Assembly (NCBI RefSeq): GCF_051201625.1
Contig: NZ_CP179203.1
Span: 868,001-932,000 of the forward strand
Direction: 5' to 3'
Origin: Shimia sp051201625
Lineage (GTDB): Bacteria > Pseudomonadota > Alphaproteobacteria > Rhodobacterales > Rhodobacteraceae
DNA length: 64,000 bases
Below are positions 45,743-54,399 of this stretch, in pieces (positions within the stretch are counted from its first letter, which is position 1; every line of letters starts with the position of its first letter). The notes under the pieces are model-generated. The model saw only the letters and a list, made by a program, of their open reading frames with translations, searched no databases and was not told the DNA's origin. A program made the translations under genes and the position numbers.

Positions 45743-45797
45743 CCTCGACCTGTCGCCGTTGATTGAAATAAGCCAGTGGACTAATACATCCCCAGCC

Positions 45798-46274
45798 ATG
45801 AAAGAGGTGGGACAAGTGTTTTCAATGCCAAAGAGTTTTTCGGATTTGGTGATCAAGTCTATTCGTACCTTGCCTTATGTGGCCGTACTAAATGGTACAA
45901 TATTTGCCCTGATTGGGTTGTACATGATCTGGTCTGCATCTGCATTCAGTTCCCGCGCCGTTGAAACCGAGTTGGCCGTAGTTCTTGTGGAGAGTAAGAG
46001 AAGCGATAACGGCCAAGTTTATCGCCCAACGTTTGAAGCACTCACTGCCCAAGGAGAGGCCAGAAGGTACACTGGCAATACATGGGTCAGCCCAAAGCCG
46101 CACAGTCAAGGCGAGGTCGTACAAGGACTTGTTGACTGGTCCAGTGGAGAGATCAGAAGCACTTCGATGATTGAATGGAGTAAATCCTTTGGTCGTATGA
46201 TTGCCTTCATCGGTGGTGTCTGCTTCTTACTTGGCGCAACGTACCTTTGGTACAAGCGAAGAAAACAGGCATAG
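45798..46274 (+). CDS. DUF3592-type membrane protein
   Basis: The 158-aa product has two membrane helices (TLPYVAVLNGTIFALIGLYMIW and MIAFIGGVCFLLGATYLWY) flanking an extracytoplasmic loop with AVVLVESKRSDNGQVYRPTFEALTAQGEARRYTGNTW, the DUF3592 pattern. Function unknown. The start is uncertain: ATG 45798, or ATG 45825 with GAGGTGGG some distance upstream; any start before 45742 would lie inside the insertion sequence. The gene is bracketed by two IS6 copies in the same orientation. Confidence 0.75.
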   Translation: MKEVGQVFSMPKSFSDLVIKSIRTLPYVAVLNGTIFALIGLYMIWSASAFSSRAVETELAVVLVESKRSDNGQVYRPTFEALTAQGEARRYTGNTWVSPKPHSQGEVVQGLVDWSSGEIRSTSMIEWSKSFGRMIAFIGGVCFLLGATYLWYKRRKQA

Positions 46275-46414
46275 TTTCAAACTAAGAATGGGAACTAAAT
46301 GGTATTACCAAGGCCCATATTTCCTATATAAATCGGGATATCACGCACTTATCTATATAATCCCTATCTCTCCGCCACTCACCCCAGTCTCTGTCAGCAA
46401 ACAGCCTTTTTCCC

Positions 46415-46602
46415 GGTGCTGTCAAAGAAACTTCAGTGGAAGAGGGCAGGGTGCTGACTTAGCGTCCGGCAATGACCAAACGATCCCCATTCAAGTACTT
46501 CGAGACGAGCTCGGAGATCATCCGCCTGGCGGTGATGCTCTACGTTCGGTTTCCGCTTTCCCTTTGCAACGTCGAGGATCTCCTCCACGAACGTGGCATT
46601 GA
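46415..46602 (+). mobile_element. Truncated left end of a second IS6-family element
   Basis: It begins with GGTGCTGTCAAAGAAAC and contains the transposase start at 46472 (MTKRSPFKYFETSSEIIRL ... LLHERGID), identical to the first copy at 39 of 44 residues, then stops abruptly at about 46602 where IS3-type sequence takes over. It has the same orientation as the first copy. Confidence 0.8.
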
Positions 46603-46775
46603 CGCTGAAAGTACCCAACAAACAACCAAAGCGGGGCCGTCTGTGGCTCAACGATGGCTCCTGTGTTCGACTACGAGTGGAGCATGTGAACCACGTTTGG
46701 TCCTGTGACTTAGTTCATCACCGCACTGATGATAGCAGAGCCTTCAGGCCGCTCAACGTGCAGGGGCAAATGTGA
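46603..46775 (+). pseudogene. IS3-type transposase internal fragment
   Basis: Reading LKVPNKQPKRGRLWLNDGSC and on through VEHVNHVWSCDLVHHRTDDSRAFRPLNVQ to TGA, this matches the segment just before the integrase core of IS3-family OrfB proteins. It begins exactly where the IS6 homology ends, without its own start, and lacks the catalytic core. The junction records recombination or nested insertion followed by deletion. Confidence 0.75.
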
Positions 46776-47001
46776 ATGATGATGATTGAACGGAACCGCG
46801 ACCGGGACACCCCGAGATGCTGTCAGGGCTTTAAAGCTCGTTAGTCCGATTAGGGACCCGATATGCGGACTTCATCAAGGCCAGCGATAAAATGTAAACG
46901 CGCCAACAGGCCGGACACATGACCGCTCTCCCTAACGATCAACATCAGTCGAAAAAAAACTTTGCATAAACGGAGCCATCCACACACGACAGCACCACTG
47001 A
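46776..47001. other. Intergenic debris after the IS mosaic
   Basis: No gene or repeat recognised in the stretch between the IS3 fragment and the tandem repeats; it is part of a 545-base gene-free interval leading to the AraC-family gene. Confidence 0.3.
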
Positions 47002-47124
47002 ATTAAATATACATATGTTTCAAATAACGACAAATAATGAGTATTAAATATATATATGTTCCAAATAACGCCAAATTATATATATTAAATATATATGTTC
47101 CAAGTGGCGCCAAATAATTCCTAC
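47002..47124 (+). repeat. Three tandem ~41-bp repeats upstream of an AraC-family gene
   Basis: Units start at 47002, 47043 and 47084, each beginning ATTAAATATA and containing GTTYCA-N5-CGMCAAAT (47017-47035, 47058-47076, 47097-47115; spacings 41 and 39 bases). The third unit has a 2-base deletion in its AT part. An inverted copy of the core occurs at 48571-48589. The layout fits repeated regulator-binding sites. Confidence 0.85.
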
Positions 47125-47320
47125 TAAGGTTTAAATCTCAATTCACTTAAGATATTAACAACATTGTCATAATTATTGGTTTTAATTGTAAATACTGAAT
47201 TTTCACTTCTAGAATTTAAAAATAATACTTGTTCTCCTTTAATACAGCTCTCAAAATGATCCTTACCAGCTAAACAATAAGCCGTCGTATTTTTGCGGTT
47301 TGTAGTGAATAGGCAAAAAA

Positions 47321-48331
47321 ATGGTTAAAAATATTAGCCTAGTGAGAGCGACGTATGTAAACGATTACATATCAGTACTGCGGGATGCTGGAGCGCCCAT
47401 AGAGCGTTACTTGGCTGAATCGTTGCTGCCGAAAAGTATAGAGTTAACGCCTCAGTTACGTATCAGCCTTCCAATCGCATTAAGTTGGGTGGCAAAAGTT
47501 GGTCACGAGATGCACCCAATGGAATTAGGATTACGGGCTTCCGAGCAGGTTATCGTATCCTCTTTTTCTTCACTTCGGCAGAAGATCGTTGGGTCTGCCC
47601 CCTCCGGAATCAAGCGCCTTGAAGCATTGCTTTTGGCGATGCAGCAAGAAGACCCTACCTTAAAATTGGGTATCTCCAAAACTCACAATAGCTTTGAGAT
47701 CAAAATCAATTCATTTCACCACGGACATCGTTACATATGTTTTCAAGAGTGGATCCTTTTACAAACAATAGTTTCGGTGATGCGAAGCTTCAAAGGCCAA
47801 AGTTGGTGTCCTGTTGCAATGTGCTTTGCGTCACATATACGTCCACCAGAAACAGTTTTTAAAGCATTCCCAGATACCCGCGTACTTATCCGATGCCCAC
47901 ACACATCCATAACAATTTTACAGACAGATCTTGTTAACACGGTTAGTAAAGAAGGCGCCTCTGCGGTGGAGCTGAGATCCTTTTTAACGTCGAAAGCAGT
48001 ACATCGTGAGGCGTCTGCCTGGAATTTCGTAGATTTTGTAGGAACATCGATCAAACCTTACCTGGGCGAGAACCTGAAAGTTGAGACCGCGGCAAAGATT
48101 GCAGGGATCAGTAAGCGTACGCTACAACGGAAACTAAATGCCCATGACACTTCCTTTTCGCAAATTTTGCAGGAAGTGCGTTTTGAACTAGCGTGCGACT
48201 ATTTGAATAATAGTACCATGAAGGTCACTGACGTGGCAATGGCGTTGGGCTATGCGCGCGTCCAGAATTTTTCTCGCGACTTTCGCAATCAGAAGGGTAT
48301 CTCGCCGAGCCAGTACCGCCAAAAAAAATGA
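47321..48331 (+). CDS. AraC-family transcriptional regulator
   Basis: The 336-aa product has an N-terminal arabinose-binding-type AraC domain (residues about 20-200: LISLPIALSWVAKVGHEMHPMELGLRAS in text as RISLPIALSW) and a C-terminal double helix-turn-helix (about 240-336: LKVETAAKIAGISKRTLQRKL, VTDVAMALGYARVQNFSRDFRNQKGISPSQYRQ). Layout resembles OruR/ArgR-like or virulence regulators with an Arabinose_bd domain. About 200 bases upstream lie three tandem 41-bp repeats whose core also occurs, inverted, in front of the next gene. Confidence 0.92.
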   Translation: MVKNISLVRATYVNDYISVLRDAGAPIERYLAESLLPKSIELTPQLRISLPIALSWVAKVGHEMHPMELGLRASEQVIVSSFSSLRQKIVGSAPSGIKRLEALLLAMQQEDPTLKLGISKTHNSFEIKINSFHHGHRYICFQEWILLQTIVSVMRSFKGQSWCPVAMCFASHIRPPETVFKAFPDTRVLIRCPHTSITILQTDLVNTVSKEGASAVELRSFLTSKAVHREASAWNFVDFVGTSIKPYLGENLKVETAAKIAGISKRTLQRKLNAHDTSFSQILQEVRFELACDYLNNSTMKVTDVAMALGYARVQNFSRDFRNQKGISPSQYRQKK

Positions 48332-48570
48332 ATCTGCCATAGTTGAATGGTCTGGCGCCATAGTTGAGAGAAGCAATTTTAACAGTGGAAACCAAACATC
48401 ACAAGTCGGAAGCAATTATCATGAAGTTGTGGGAATTTGACGTGCAGTATGAACAGAAAGGATAAGGTTTGAGCGCAATCGAAATAGAGCTTATATTTTT
48501 AATTTTTTGAAACTCTTTCCTAGTCCAAAAATTACATTTTAGGGTGACGTATGGCGCAATTAGATTGGTA
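48332..48570. other. AT-rich intergenic region
   Basis: First half of a 438-base gap between the AraC-family and Sel1-repeat genes. No terminator hairpin was found after the araC stop. It leads into the core-site copies listed separately. Confidence 0.3.
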
Positions 48571-48589
48571 TTTTGGCGTAAAATGGAAC
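48571..48589 (-). promoter_or_regulatory. Inverted copy of the AraC-array core
   Basis: On the minus strand GTTCCATTTTACGCCAAAA matches the tandem-repeat core GTTCCAAATAACGCCAAAT at 15 of 19 positions. It lies 180 bases before the Sel1-repeat gene and 240 bases after the araC stop. Confidence 0.5.
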
Positions 48590-48751
48590 GTACTCTATCC
48601 AAATTAATTGTAAAATTGGTCTTTCCCAGTAAAGGGATAACAATGATATAGGATATTTGAATAAACTTTTTATAATTAAATATATAAAAAATACATATTT
48701 ACAAGAAATGAATTTTAAATCAAATATATATACAAAACTTTATTGAAGAGA

Positions 48752-48760
48752 ATTTGGCGT
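48752..48760 (-). promoter_or_regulatory. Half copy of the AraC-array core at the Sel1 gene start
   Basis: ACGCCAAAT on the minus strand is identical to the right half of the tandem-repeat core and lies 9 bases before the ATG at 48770. The left half is poorly conserved. Binding here would block ribosome access or transcription start. Confidence 0.35.
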
Positions 48761-48769
48761 AATTAAAAG

Positions 48770-49660
48770 ATGAATAGAAAATATTTTTATATACTTGCGG
48801 TAACGTCTTCTTTTTCGTTCATACAAACGCTGGACGCGCAAGAAGCGAATAAAGGTTTTCAAGTTTCTTCAGTGAACCCAAAATCTGATAAACCTCCTGA
48901 GCAGAAAAGTTTAGAAATCTTACAGGCACCTTCTGAAATCATTCTGAAAACTCAACCACCCAATAGCCAACTCGAAAAATTTCCTACTTCTCCAGTACTG
49001 GCAAAAGACTTTGACTGGGGTGTAAAAATCATTGACGGTGCCGCGTACCGGGCGGGAATTCAGAAATTGGAACCGCTCGCAAAGTCAGGTCATGCAGACG
49101 CTCAATTCCAATTAGGTTTAATGATTTACAATGGGTGGGGTACCCCTCGTAACTACCGTCGAGCTGCGGTTTGGTATCGCGAAGCTGCTATCCAAGGATA
49201 TGATAACAGCCAATACGCCTTAGGCAATTTGTACGACAACGGTGAGGGTGTTCCGCAAGATAAAACGGAAGCTGCCGTTTGGTGGGGCAAGGCCGCTGAA
49301 CAAGGGCACGTTTTAGCGCAACTTACTTTGGCTCGGCGATACTCTGAACTTTCGGATGGCCATGAAAACCTCAAACAGACAGCGCGATGGTATCAAGCAG
49401 CCGCAGTAAATGGAAGTACTATAGCTCAAATCGAATTAGCCAAAATGTACCAACTCGGTAGAGGTCTTCCTCAGGACAATGCCATGGCGCATATGTGGTA
49501 CAACATTGCGGGTGCAACGGCTGAAAACCCTGATTACTGGGAAATCGCATTCAGAAAAAGAGATGATATTGGTAACAAGATGACCAGCGCTGATCTAGCG
49601 GATGCTCAACGGATGGCAACGCAATGTATGATCGGCGGCTACAAGAACTGTGGGTACTGA
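48770..49660 (+). CDS. Secreted Sel1-repeat (TPR-like) protein
   Basis: The 296-aa product has a signal peptide (ending near LDA-QEAN), a Pro/Lys/Ser-rich linker of about 60 residues, and four Sel1-like repeats (AKSGHADAQFQLGLMIYNGWGTPRNYRRAAVWYREAA; GYDNSQYALGNLYDNGEGVPQDKTEAAVWWGKAAEQG; HVLAQLTLARRY; GSTIAQIELAKMYQLGRGLPQDNAMAHMWYNIA). Such solenoids bind partner proteins in the periplasm. The preceding AraC-family gene and shared DNA sites suggest it is a regulon target. Confidence 0.88.
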   Translation: MNRKYFYILAVTSSFSFIQTLDAQEANKGFQVSSVNPKSDKPPEQKSLEILQAPSEIILKTQPPNSQLEKFPTSPVLAKDFDWGVKIIDGAAYRAGIQKLEPLAKSGHADAQFQLGLMIYNGWGTPRNYRRAAVWYREAAIQGYDNSQYALGNLYDNGEGVPQDKTEAAVWWGKAAEQGHVLAQLTLARRYSELSDGHENLKQTARWYQAAAVNGSTIAQIELAKMYQLGRGLPQDNAMAHMWYNIAGATAENPDYWEIAFRKRDDIGNKMTSADLADAQRMATQCMIGGYKNCGY

Positions 49661-49777
49661 GAGCCTAACTGCATTCCTTTTCCAGAGGGTAATATAGCTC
49701 GTTGGATTTGGAATATAGTTACGCAAAGAGCCTAATTCGCGTGTCACCCGTCCAGGTGAAAAGAGGATAACGAAGTA

Positions 49778-49999
49778 ATGAAAGCCAAACTTATCGAAAT
49801 ACGAAAAACTGGGTCGGCCTGGGCAATTATTGAGTTCAATGCTGCAAGTAAACGGATCACAAATGATCGCGAGAAATGGCAGCATAGTGGGTCGGTTGAT
49901 GAAGCTATCCAAGAGGCTAGGACACGTTATGGCAGCGGTGTCCCCATATTGGTGCGTGGTCCAGCGGGATGTATAAGTAAAATTATAAACCACCCATAA
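49778..49999 (+). CDS. Small hypothetical protein (73 aa)
   Basis: ATG 49778 follows AGAGGATAACGAAGTA, an acceptable ribosome-binding site. The product MKAKLIEIRKTGSAWAIIEF... has alternating beta and helix character (FNAASKRITNDREKWQHSGSVDEAIQEARTRYGSGVPILVRG). I do not recognise it. No membrane segment or signal peptide. Confidence 0.5.
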   Translation: MKAKLIEIRKTGSAWAIIEFNAASKRITNDREKWQHSGSVDEAIQEARTRYGSGVPILVRGPAGCISKIINHP

Positions 50000-50811
50000 G
50001 TCCAGAAATGTAGATCATCATAGCCCAAGCCGTCGACTACTTTGTTAGGCAGTAACTGATTCTCTTGAGGCACTCCTCGTCGCTTCGTTCAGAAAGGGGA
50101 GGATGTAGTTAGGAGAAAAAGTGATTGAAGCCTGAAGAAGTTGTCTCAAAGTTGGACAAATTAAAGTTTTGATGGCGCCATTTAGCACCTGTCTCGCCGC
50201 GCATCGAACGCGAGAGTCTTGAACACGAATAAATGCAAGGAATGCCTCTTTCGCACAGGTATAGAACTTTTTTTATTTTGCTGTACGTTTTGCTGCACAA
50301 TTTTCATAAATCCAAAACGCCTTATTAACTTTAGCGTTTGTTATTAATTTAAAAAAATATATCGTAATTATCATGCTGGACACTTTCTCCGTCACCACGA
50401 CCCCAAAACTTGGGGCACAACCGCAAATAATGAATTGATTTGAGTCTTTACGGCGCCTCGGATAGCCCCGCAATTGGTTGAAAACTGCATCGCCATATGC
50501 ATATCCGAGAGAACGGGCGAAAAGCTGGCCCCTTCGAAATTTTAGGTATCTTGAACTCACATTTTTTGGGAAATCTTTTCAAGAGAAGTTTCCGTGAAGA
50601 GCCGCCCGTCCTTGCCGAGCGAAAATACCGCACAATCATAATGCATCAAAATCCGTTCAATTTTTTGAGCTGCGTGAGTAATTGTGAGTATCAGTAAATA
50701 TTATTGCTTCGGAATGGCTTGGTTTTGCTGTGACCTTCTAACAAAACTTATGAATTAGACCCGCTGCCTTTGACTGGTTGCGTTAAAACTTTGATGACTT
50801 AGGTGTAGGGA
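50000..50811. other. Gene-free interval of about 800 bases
   Basis: Short frames on both strands (up to 95 codons at 50273-50560) have no family resemblance. No tRNA, CRISPR or long repeat. The composition is mixed. Probably decayed accessory DNA. Confidence 0.35.
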
Positions 50812-51717
50812 ATGGCTCATATTCCCATAATCTTTCATCCTGACTATGACATTGACGTACCAATCACGCACAGGTTCAATGGTGAAAAATTTTCTCACCT
50901 TTACGGCTTGTTGCGTGATTTTGAGAGCGCAAACCGGTTTGAGTTTACGCAAGCGGCTCCCGTTTCTTTCGCCGATGTGAGGCGAACTCATGACCAACCA
51001 TACGTTAAGCGTGTGTCGATGGGCGATTTGAGTAAGGGAGAGCTACGGCAAATTAATCTGCCTATGACTGCACGATTAATTAAGCGAAGCTTTATCGCAC
51101 TCAACGGCACCTATGTCACGGCGAAGCACGCTTTAGAGAGAAAGATTGCCTGCCACGCGGCAGGAGGAACCCATCATGCGCATTTTGCGTTTGGGTCAGG
51201 GTTTTGTGTTTTCAACGATTTAGCCTTTACCGCCTTGAATTTGCGCCACCATGGGCTGGCTGAGCGTGTGCTTATCCTTGATTTGGATGTGCATCAGGGC
51301 GATGGCACGATTGATATTTGTGATGGGCAGAAGGGGGTCTACACGTGTTCCATACACTGCGCAGATAATTTTCCCTTCGTGAAAAGGTGTGGCTCATTTG
51401 ACTTGGCATTGCCGTCTGGCACAGAGGACCGAGCCTATTTGAACGCGCTACACAAGGCATTGGATCATGTTCTATCAGAGTTCATGCCTCAGATTGTGCT
51501 TTATGATGCAGGCGTAGATGTAAGTCATTGTGATCGGCTTGGAAATTTCAAACTTAGCCACGAAGGTATACTCGAGCGGGATCGCCATGTGCTTTCGTTT
51601 TTTAAATGCCGCCAAATACCCGTCGCTACCGTGATCGGTGGTGGGTATAGTCCTTCTAATGCCGAGGTTGCAGCGCGCCACATGAGCTGCTTTCACGCCG
51701 CATGTGATGTTCACTGA
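50812..51717 (+). CDS. Histone deacetylase-family (acetoin-utilisation-like) hydrolase
   Basis: The 301-aa product has the zinc-deacetylase signature: GGTHHAHFAFGSGFCVFNDLAF (catalytic His pair), LDLDVHQGDGTIDI (Asp/His metal ligands), YDAGVDVSHCDRLGNF (Asp ligand) and the GGGY transition-state Tyr. It is a class I/II-like bacterial HDAC, a deacetylase of small acetylated amines or proteins. It opens MAHIPIIFHPDYDIDVP with no signal peptide, so it is cytoplasmic. Monocistronic. Confidence 0.93.
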   Translation: MAHIPIIFHPDYDIDVPITHRFNGEKFSHLYGLLRDFESANRFEFTQAAPVSFADVRRTHDQPYVKRVSMGDLSKGELRQINLPMTARLIKRSFIALNGTYVTAKHALERKIACHAAGGTHHAHFAFGSGFCVFNDLAFTALNLRHHGLAERVLILDLDVHQGDGTIDICDGQKGVYTCSIHCADNFPFVKRCGSFDLALPSGTEDRAYLNALHKALDHVLSEFMPQIVLYDAGVDVSHCDRLGNFKLSHEGILERDRHVLSFFKCRQIPVATVIGGGYSPSNAEVAARHMSCFHAACDVH

Positions 51718-51952
51718 CCTTATCAAACAAGAAATTTTTCTGGATCAAAACTGTTACACTAGTTTCTAATATTCCTGATCTGTTTGATTCTTGTCGAGAT
51801 GTGGATATCTCGGACCCGAAATTTAGGTAAAGTCGAATGGTGGCTTCAGGGATAGCTAACTCGCCAGAGAGAAGAGTGCGCTACAGTTGCGGTGCATTAC
51901 TTTGCGAGCAAGAGCTGCATCAGCACAGGGCTTGCTCCGTCTTCATGGCTGA
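51718..51952. other. Intergenic, no gene
   Basis: Left part of a 411-base gap between the deacetylase and a small secreted protein. Contains only short frames. The interspersed repeat listed next follows. Confidence 0.3.
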
Positions 51953-51986
51953 TCTTGGCACATGCCGCAGCTAAAGGCGGTTTTGT
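51953..51986 (+). repeat. Interspersed repeat core, copy 1
   Basis: A 32-base stretch reading CTTGGCACATGCCGCAGCTA and on to GGCGGTTTTG is repeated at 60047-60078 with three mismatches. Both copies are in non-coding sequence on the same strand. It looks like a genome-wide interspersed element or shared scar. Confidence 0.6.
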
Positions 51987-52128
51987 ATGAAAAATGGCGT
52001 AAACTCGGGTAGCGGTTTATCGTTCCATTGGTGCGTCAGATGTCTTGTTCATGCTCGACTGGTATTGCAGAAGGTATAATCCCGTTATACCCGAGCTCTG
52101 TCGAGACTAAGCACCGAGGAGTAAACAA

Positions 52129-52584
52129 ATGAGAATGGGCGCATTATTCATAAACACAGTCGTCATGTTCTTTGTTAGCGTGAATGCCGGATACGCATCT
52201 AGTGATCTTTGTGTTGGTTATGGGGCAACCGCATTTGCCTGTACCATCGAGAAAAATAACAAGGCAGTTTCAGTGTGTGTAAACGACAAGAAGATGATGC
52301 GTTACAGGTACGGCCCTGCCAGTGGAACGGCAGATATTGAGCTCTATGCAAGTACAGTGAACGGGTTTGATGGTTTCTTTAACCATGGTGTCGGCAGATA
52401 TATTTGGCATGAAGCGACTTTTGAAAATGCTGGATATAGCTACATCGTCGGCTTCTCTGCTGATCGACTTGATGAAAACCACCCAATATCGGGTTATGTA
52501 CAAGTTCTTAACGGTAGCGAGAGTGTTGCCTCGTTAGCTTGCTCAGAAAATAGCATCTTTAATGCCATGGACCTTCTGTATTGA
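52129..52584 (+). CDS. Small secreted hypothetical protein
   Basis: The 151-aa product has a signal peptide (MRMGALFINTVVMFFVSVNAGYA) and a mature part with Cys pairs (SDLCVGYG, FACTIEK, VSVCVND, LACSEN), suggesting two disulphides, and beta-prone segments. GAGGAG precedes ATG 52129 at a good distance. I do not recognise a family. Monocistronic. Confidence 0.65.
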   Translation: MRMGALFINTVVMFFVSVNAGYASSDLCVGYGATAFACTIEKNNKAVSVCVNDKKMMRYRYGPASGTADIELYASTVNGFDGFFNHGVGRYIWHEATFENAGYSYIVGFSADRLDENHPISGYVQVLNGSESVASLACSENSIFNAMDLLY

Positions 52585-53318
52585 GGCAATACACCTCCCG
52601 TCATACTCACATTTCGGCACTACTCTCATAATAAAGGTTAACCGCCCCATCCAAAATGAGCTTTGAGCTCTCAAGTAATCGGGATTTCAAACGGAATTAG
52701 CTGGCATCATTAAAATTTTTTCGAAAACTTATCTTAGTTTAATCTGAGATAACGGAAAAAGGATCGCTTCTTCGATCAATCGTGCTGGCTCTGGCATGGG
52801 GCCAGAGCATCGCCATGCTTGGTGTCACCTTTGTCTCGTTGGAGCCATGCAGTGGTCCAATTAAGCTGTACGTTGCGTCTCGTAAAGTCGGAAATTCTGA
52901 CACCATTGCACGGTTTTTAGATGGCGTCAGAACAGTCGCTGGCTCGATATATTTGCCACCATCAACATCTACGATGTTGGCTCCACGGGTTGCCTCCCAA
53001 AGAGACGACCCTCTATGTAGCCAACCGCCGGAAGCGGCTATTTAGCAAGTGGTGACAAAGGTCAGAAATGTCCGCACAGCAGATGTTCAGCCAGTTTGTT
53101 GGTGCTGCCCTGTGGCGAACAACTAAATCGAGCCCAAATTGACCAATGCCGTGCATATCATGAATGTCTGATATCGTTCAGATAGTTTCAATTGCTCAAA
53201 AATTTTTAACTTTTTTCAGCAAAAACCTTGCGAAAGCTTGAATTCGGGACTGCGAACTGGCCTATTCGACAAGCTCCGAATCGAGCACCGAACTTATATG
53301 ATTTCTTGGAGGAAATTC
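52585..53318. other. Interval with an unidentified decayed coding stretch
   Basis: Over about 52740-53040 both strands read as protein-like frames (plus: SIAMLGVTFVSLEPCSGPIK; minus: TRGANIVDVDGGKYIEPATV). The minus-strand text vaguely recalls aldehyde dehydrogenase or class III aminotransferase segments, but neither start nor catalytic motifs are present. Treated as gene debris. The right end holds the TAXI operon promoter. Confidence 0.3.
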
Positions 53319-54323
53319 ATGATCAAATACCTTCGCACAGCGGCTTTAGCTGCTACGTCGACATTATTGTTGGCGCTGCCAATGCAAGCGCAAGAGCTAA
53401 ACTTTTTCACAATCGGAACAGGCGGAACGGCATATACCTATTACCCGGTTGGTGGTGTCATTGCGAACGCTATCTCCAAGCCTCCGGGGTCGCGCGAATG
53501 CGGCAAGGGTGGATCTTGTGGTGTTGATGGGCTGATTGCTTCGGCGGTTTCCTCACGTGGTTCTGTGGACAATGTGAACGCGATCATCTCGGGTCTCCGT
53601 AACTCTGGGTTTGCACAATCTGACGTAGCCTATTGGGCTTACACGGGCACCGGGACAATGGAAGGTAAAGAGCCTGCCAAAGATCTGCGCACGATCGCCG
53701 CGCTGTTCGAAGAGCACATTCACCTTGTGGCTTTGGCTGACAGCGGAATCAACTCTGTTGCTGACCTCAAAGGCAAGCGCGTGTCGCTCGATGAGCCTGG
53801 TTCGGGCACATACGTTGACGCCAACCTGATCCTAGAGGCCAATGGCCTGTCCGCTGACATGATTACTGCGGAAGCTCTGAAAGGTGGCGCAGCATCCGAG
53901 GCACTGCGGAACGGTAAGATCGATGCATTCTTTGTTGTCGCTGGATACCCAACGGGATCTCTAGTTGAACTTGCATCGGCGGCGTCGATAAAATTAGTTC
54001 CAATCGATGGAGCAGGCGCGGATGCCTTGACTTCAAAGTACGGCTTCTTCGCAGCTTCCGACATCCCGGCAGGTGCTTACGAAGGTGTGGGCACGACAAC
54101 GACTGTCGCGGTCGGCGCCCAGTGGTTCACGTCTGCAAATGAAGACGAAGAGCTAATCTACAACATCACCAAAGCTTTATGGAATGACGAAACTCGCAAG
54201 CTACTGGATGTAGGTCATGCCAAAGGCAAGACCATCACGCCAGCGACTGCGCTGAATGGCGTAGGTGTTCCGCTTCACGCAGGTTCCGAGCGGTTCTACA
54301 AAGAAGCTGGTCTGCTTAAGTAG
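53319..54323 (+). CDS. TAXI-family TRAP transporter solute-binding protein
   Basis: The 334-aa product starts MIKYLRTAALAATSTLLLAL after GGAGG, with signal peptide cleavage near MQA-QELNF. The TAXI signature ELNFFTIGTGGTAYTYYPVGGVIANAIS is present, along with FAQSDVAYWA, GKRVSLDEPGSGTYVDANLIL and the C-terminal LDVGHAKGKTITPATALNGVGVPLHAGSERFYKE. It binds an unknown ligand, often dicarboxylates or glutamate, for the fused permease encoded next. An earlier in-frame start at 53238 is not used. Confidence 0.95.
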   Translation: MIKYLRTAALAATSTLLLALPMQAQELNFFTIGTGGTAYTYYPVGGVIANAISKPPGSRECGKGGSCGVDGLIASAVSSRGSVDNVNAIISGLRNSGFAQSDVAYWAYTGTGTMEGKEPAKDLRTIAALFEEHIHLVALADSGINSVADLKGKRVSLDEPGSGTYVDANLILEANGLSADMITAEALKGGAASEALRNGKIDAFFVVAGYPTGSLVELASAASIKLVPIDGAGADALTSKYGFFAASDIPAGAYEGVGTTTTVAVGAQWFTSANEDEELIYNITKALWNDETRKLLDVGHAKGKTITPATALNGVGVPLHAGSERFYKEAGLLK

Positions 54324-54342
54324 ATTTCAATTTTAAACAATC

Positions 54343-54376
54343 GGCTCGAGAAGTGAAAACCTCTCGGGCCTTTTTT
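54343..54376 (+). terminator. Terminator-like hairpin between TAXI binding protein and permease
   Basis: GGCTCGAGA pairs with TCTCGGGCC (one G-U) around a 10-base loop and is followed by six T, directly in the 76-base gap before the permease ATG. Partial termination here would yield excess binding protein. Confidence 0.8.
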
Positions 54377-54399
54377 GATCTTCAAGCGGGACAGATATT

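Noticed and set aside
47002..47124. CRISPR array or plasmid-origin iterons
   Set aside because: Only three adjacent units without spacer-repeat alternation, no Cas or replication-initiator genes nearby; an operator array fits better.
46972..47124. Attachment site for the accessory region
   Set aside because: I could not find any repeat of the tRNA-Ser 3' end here or elsewhere in the window.
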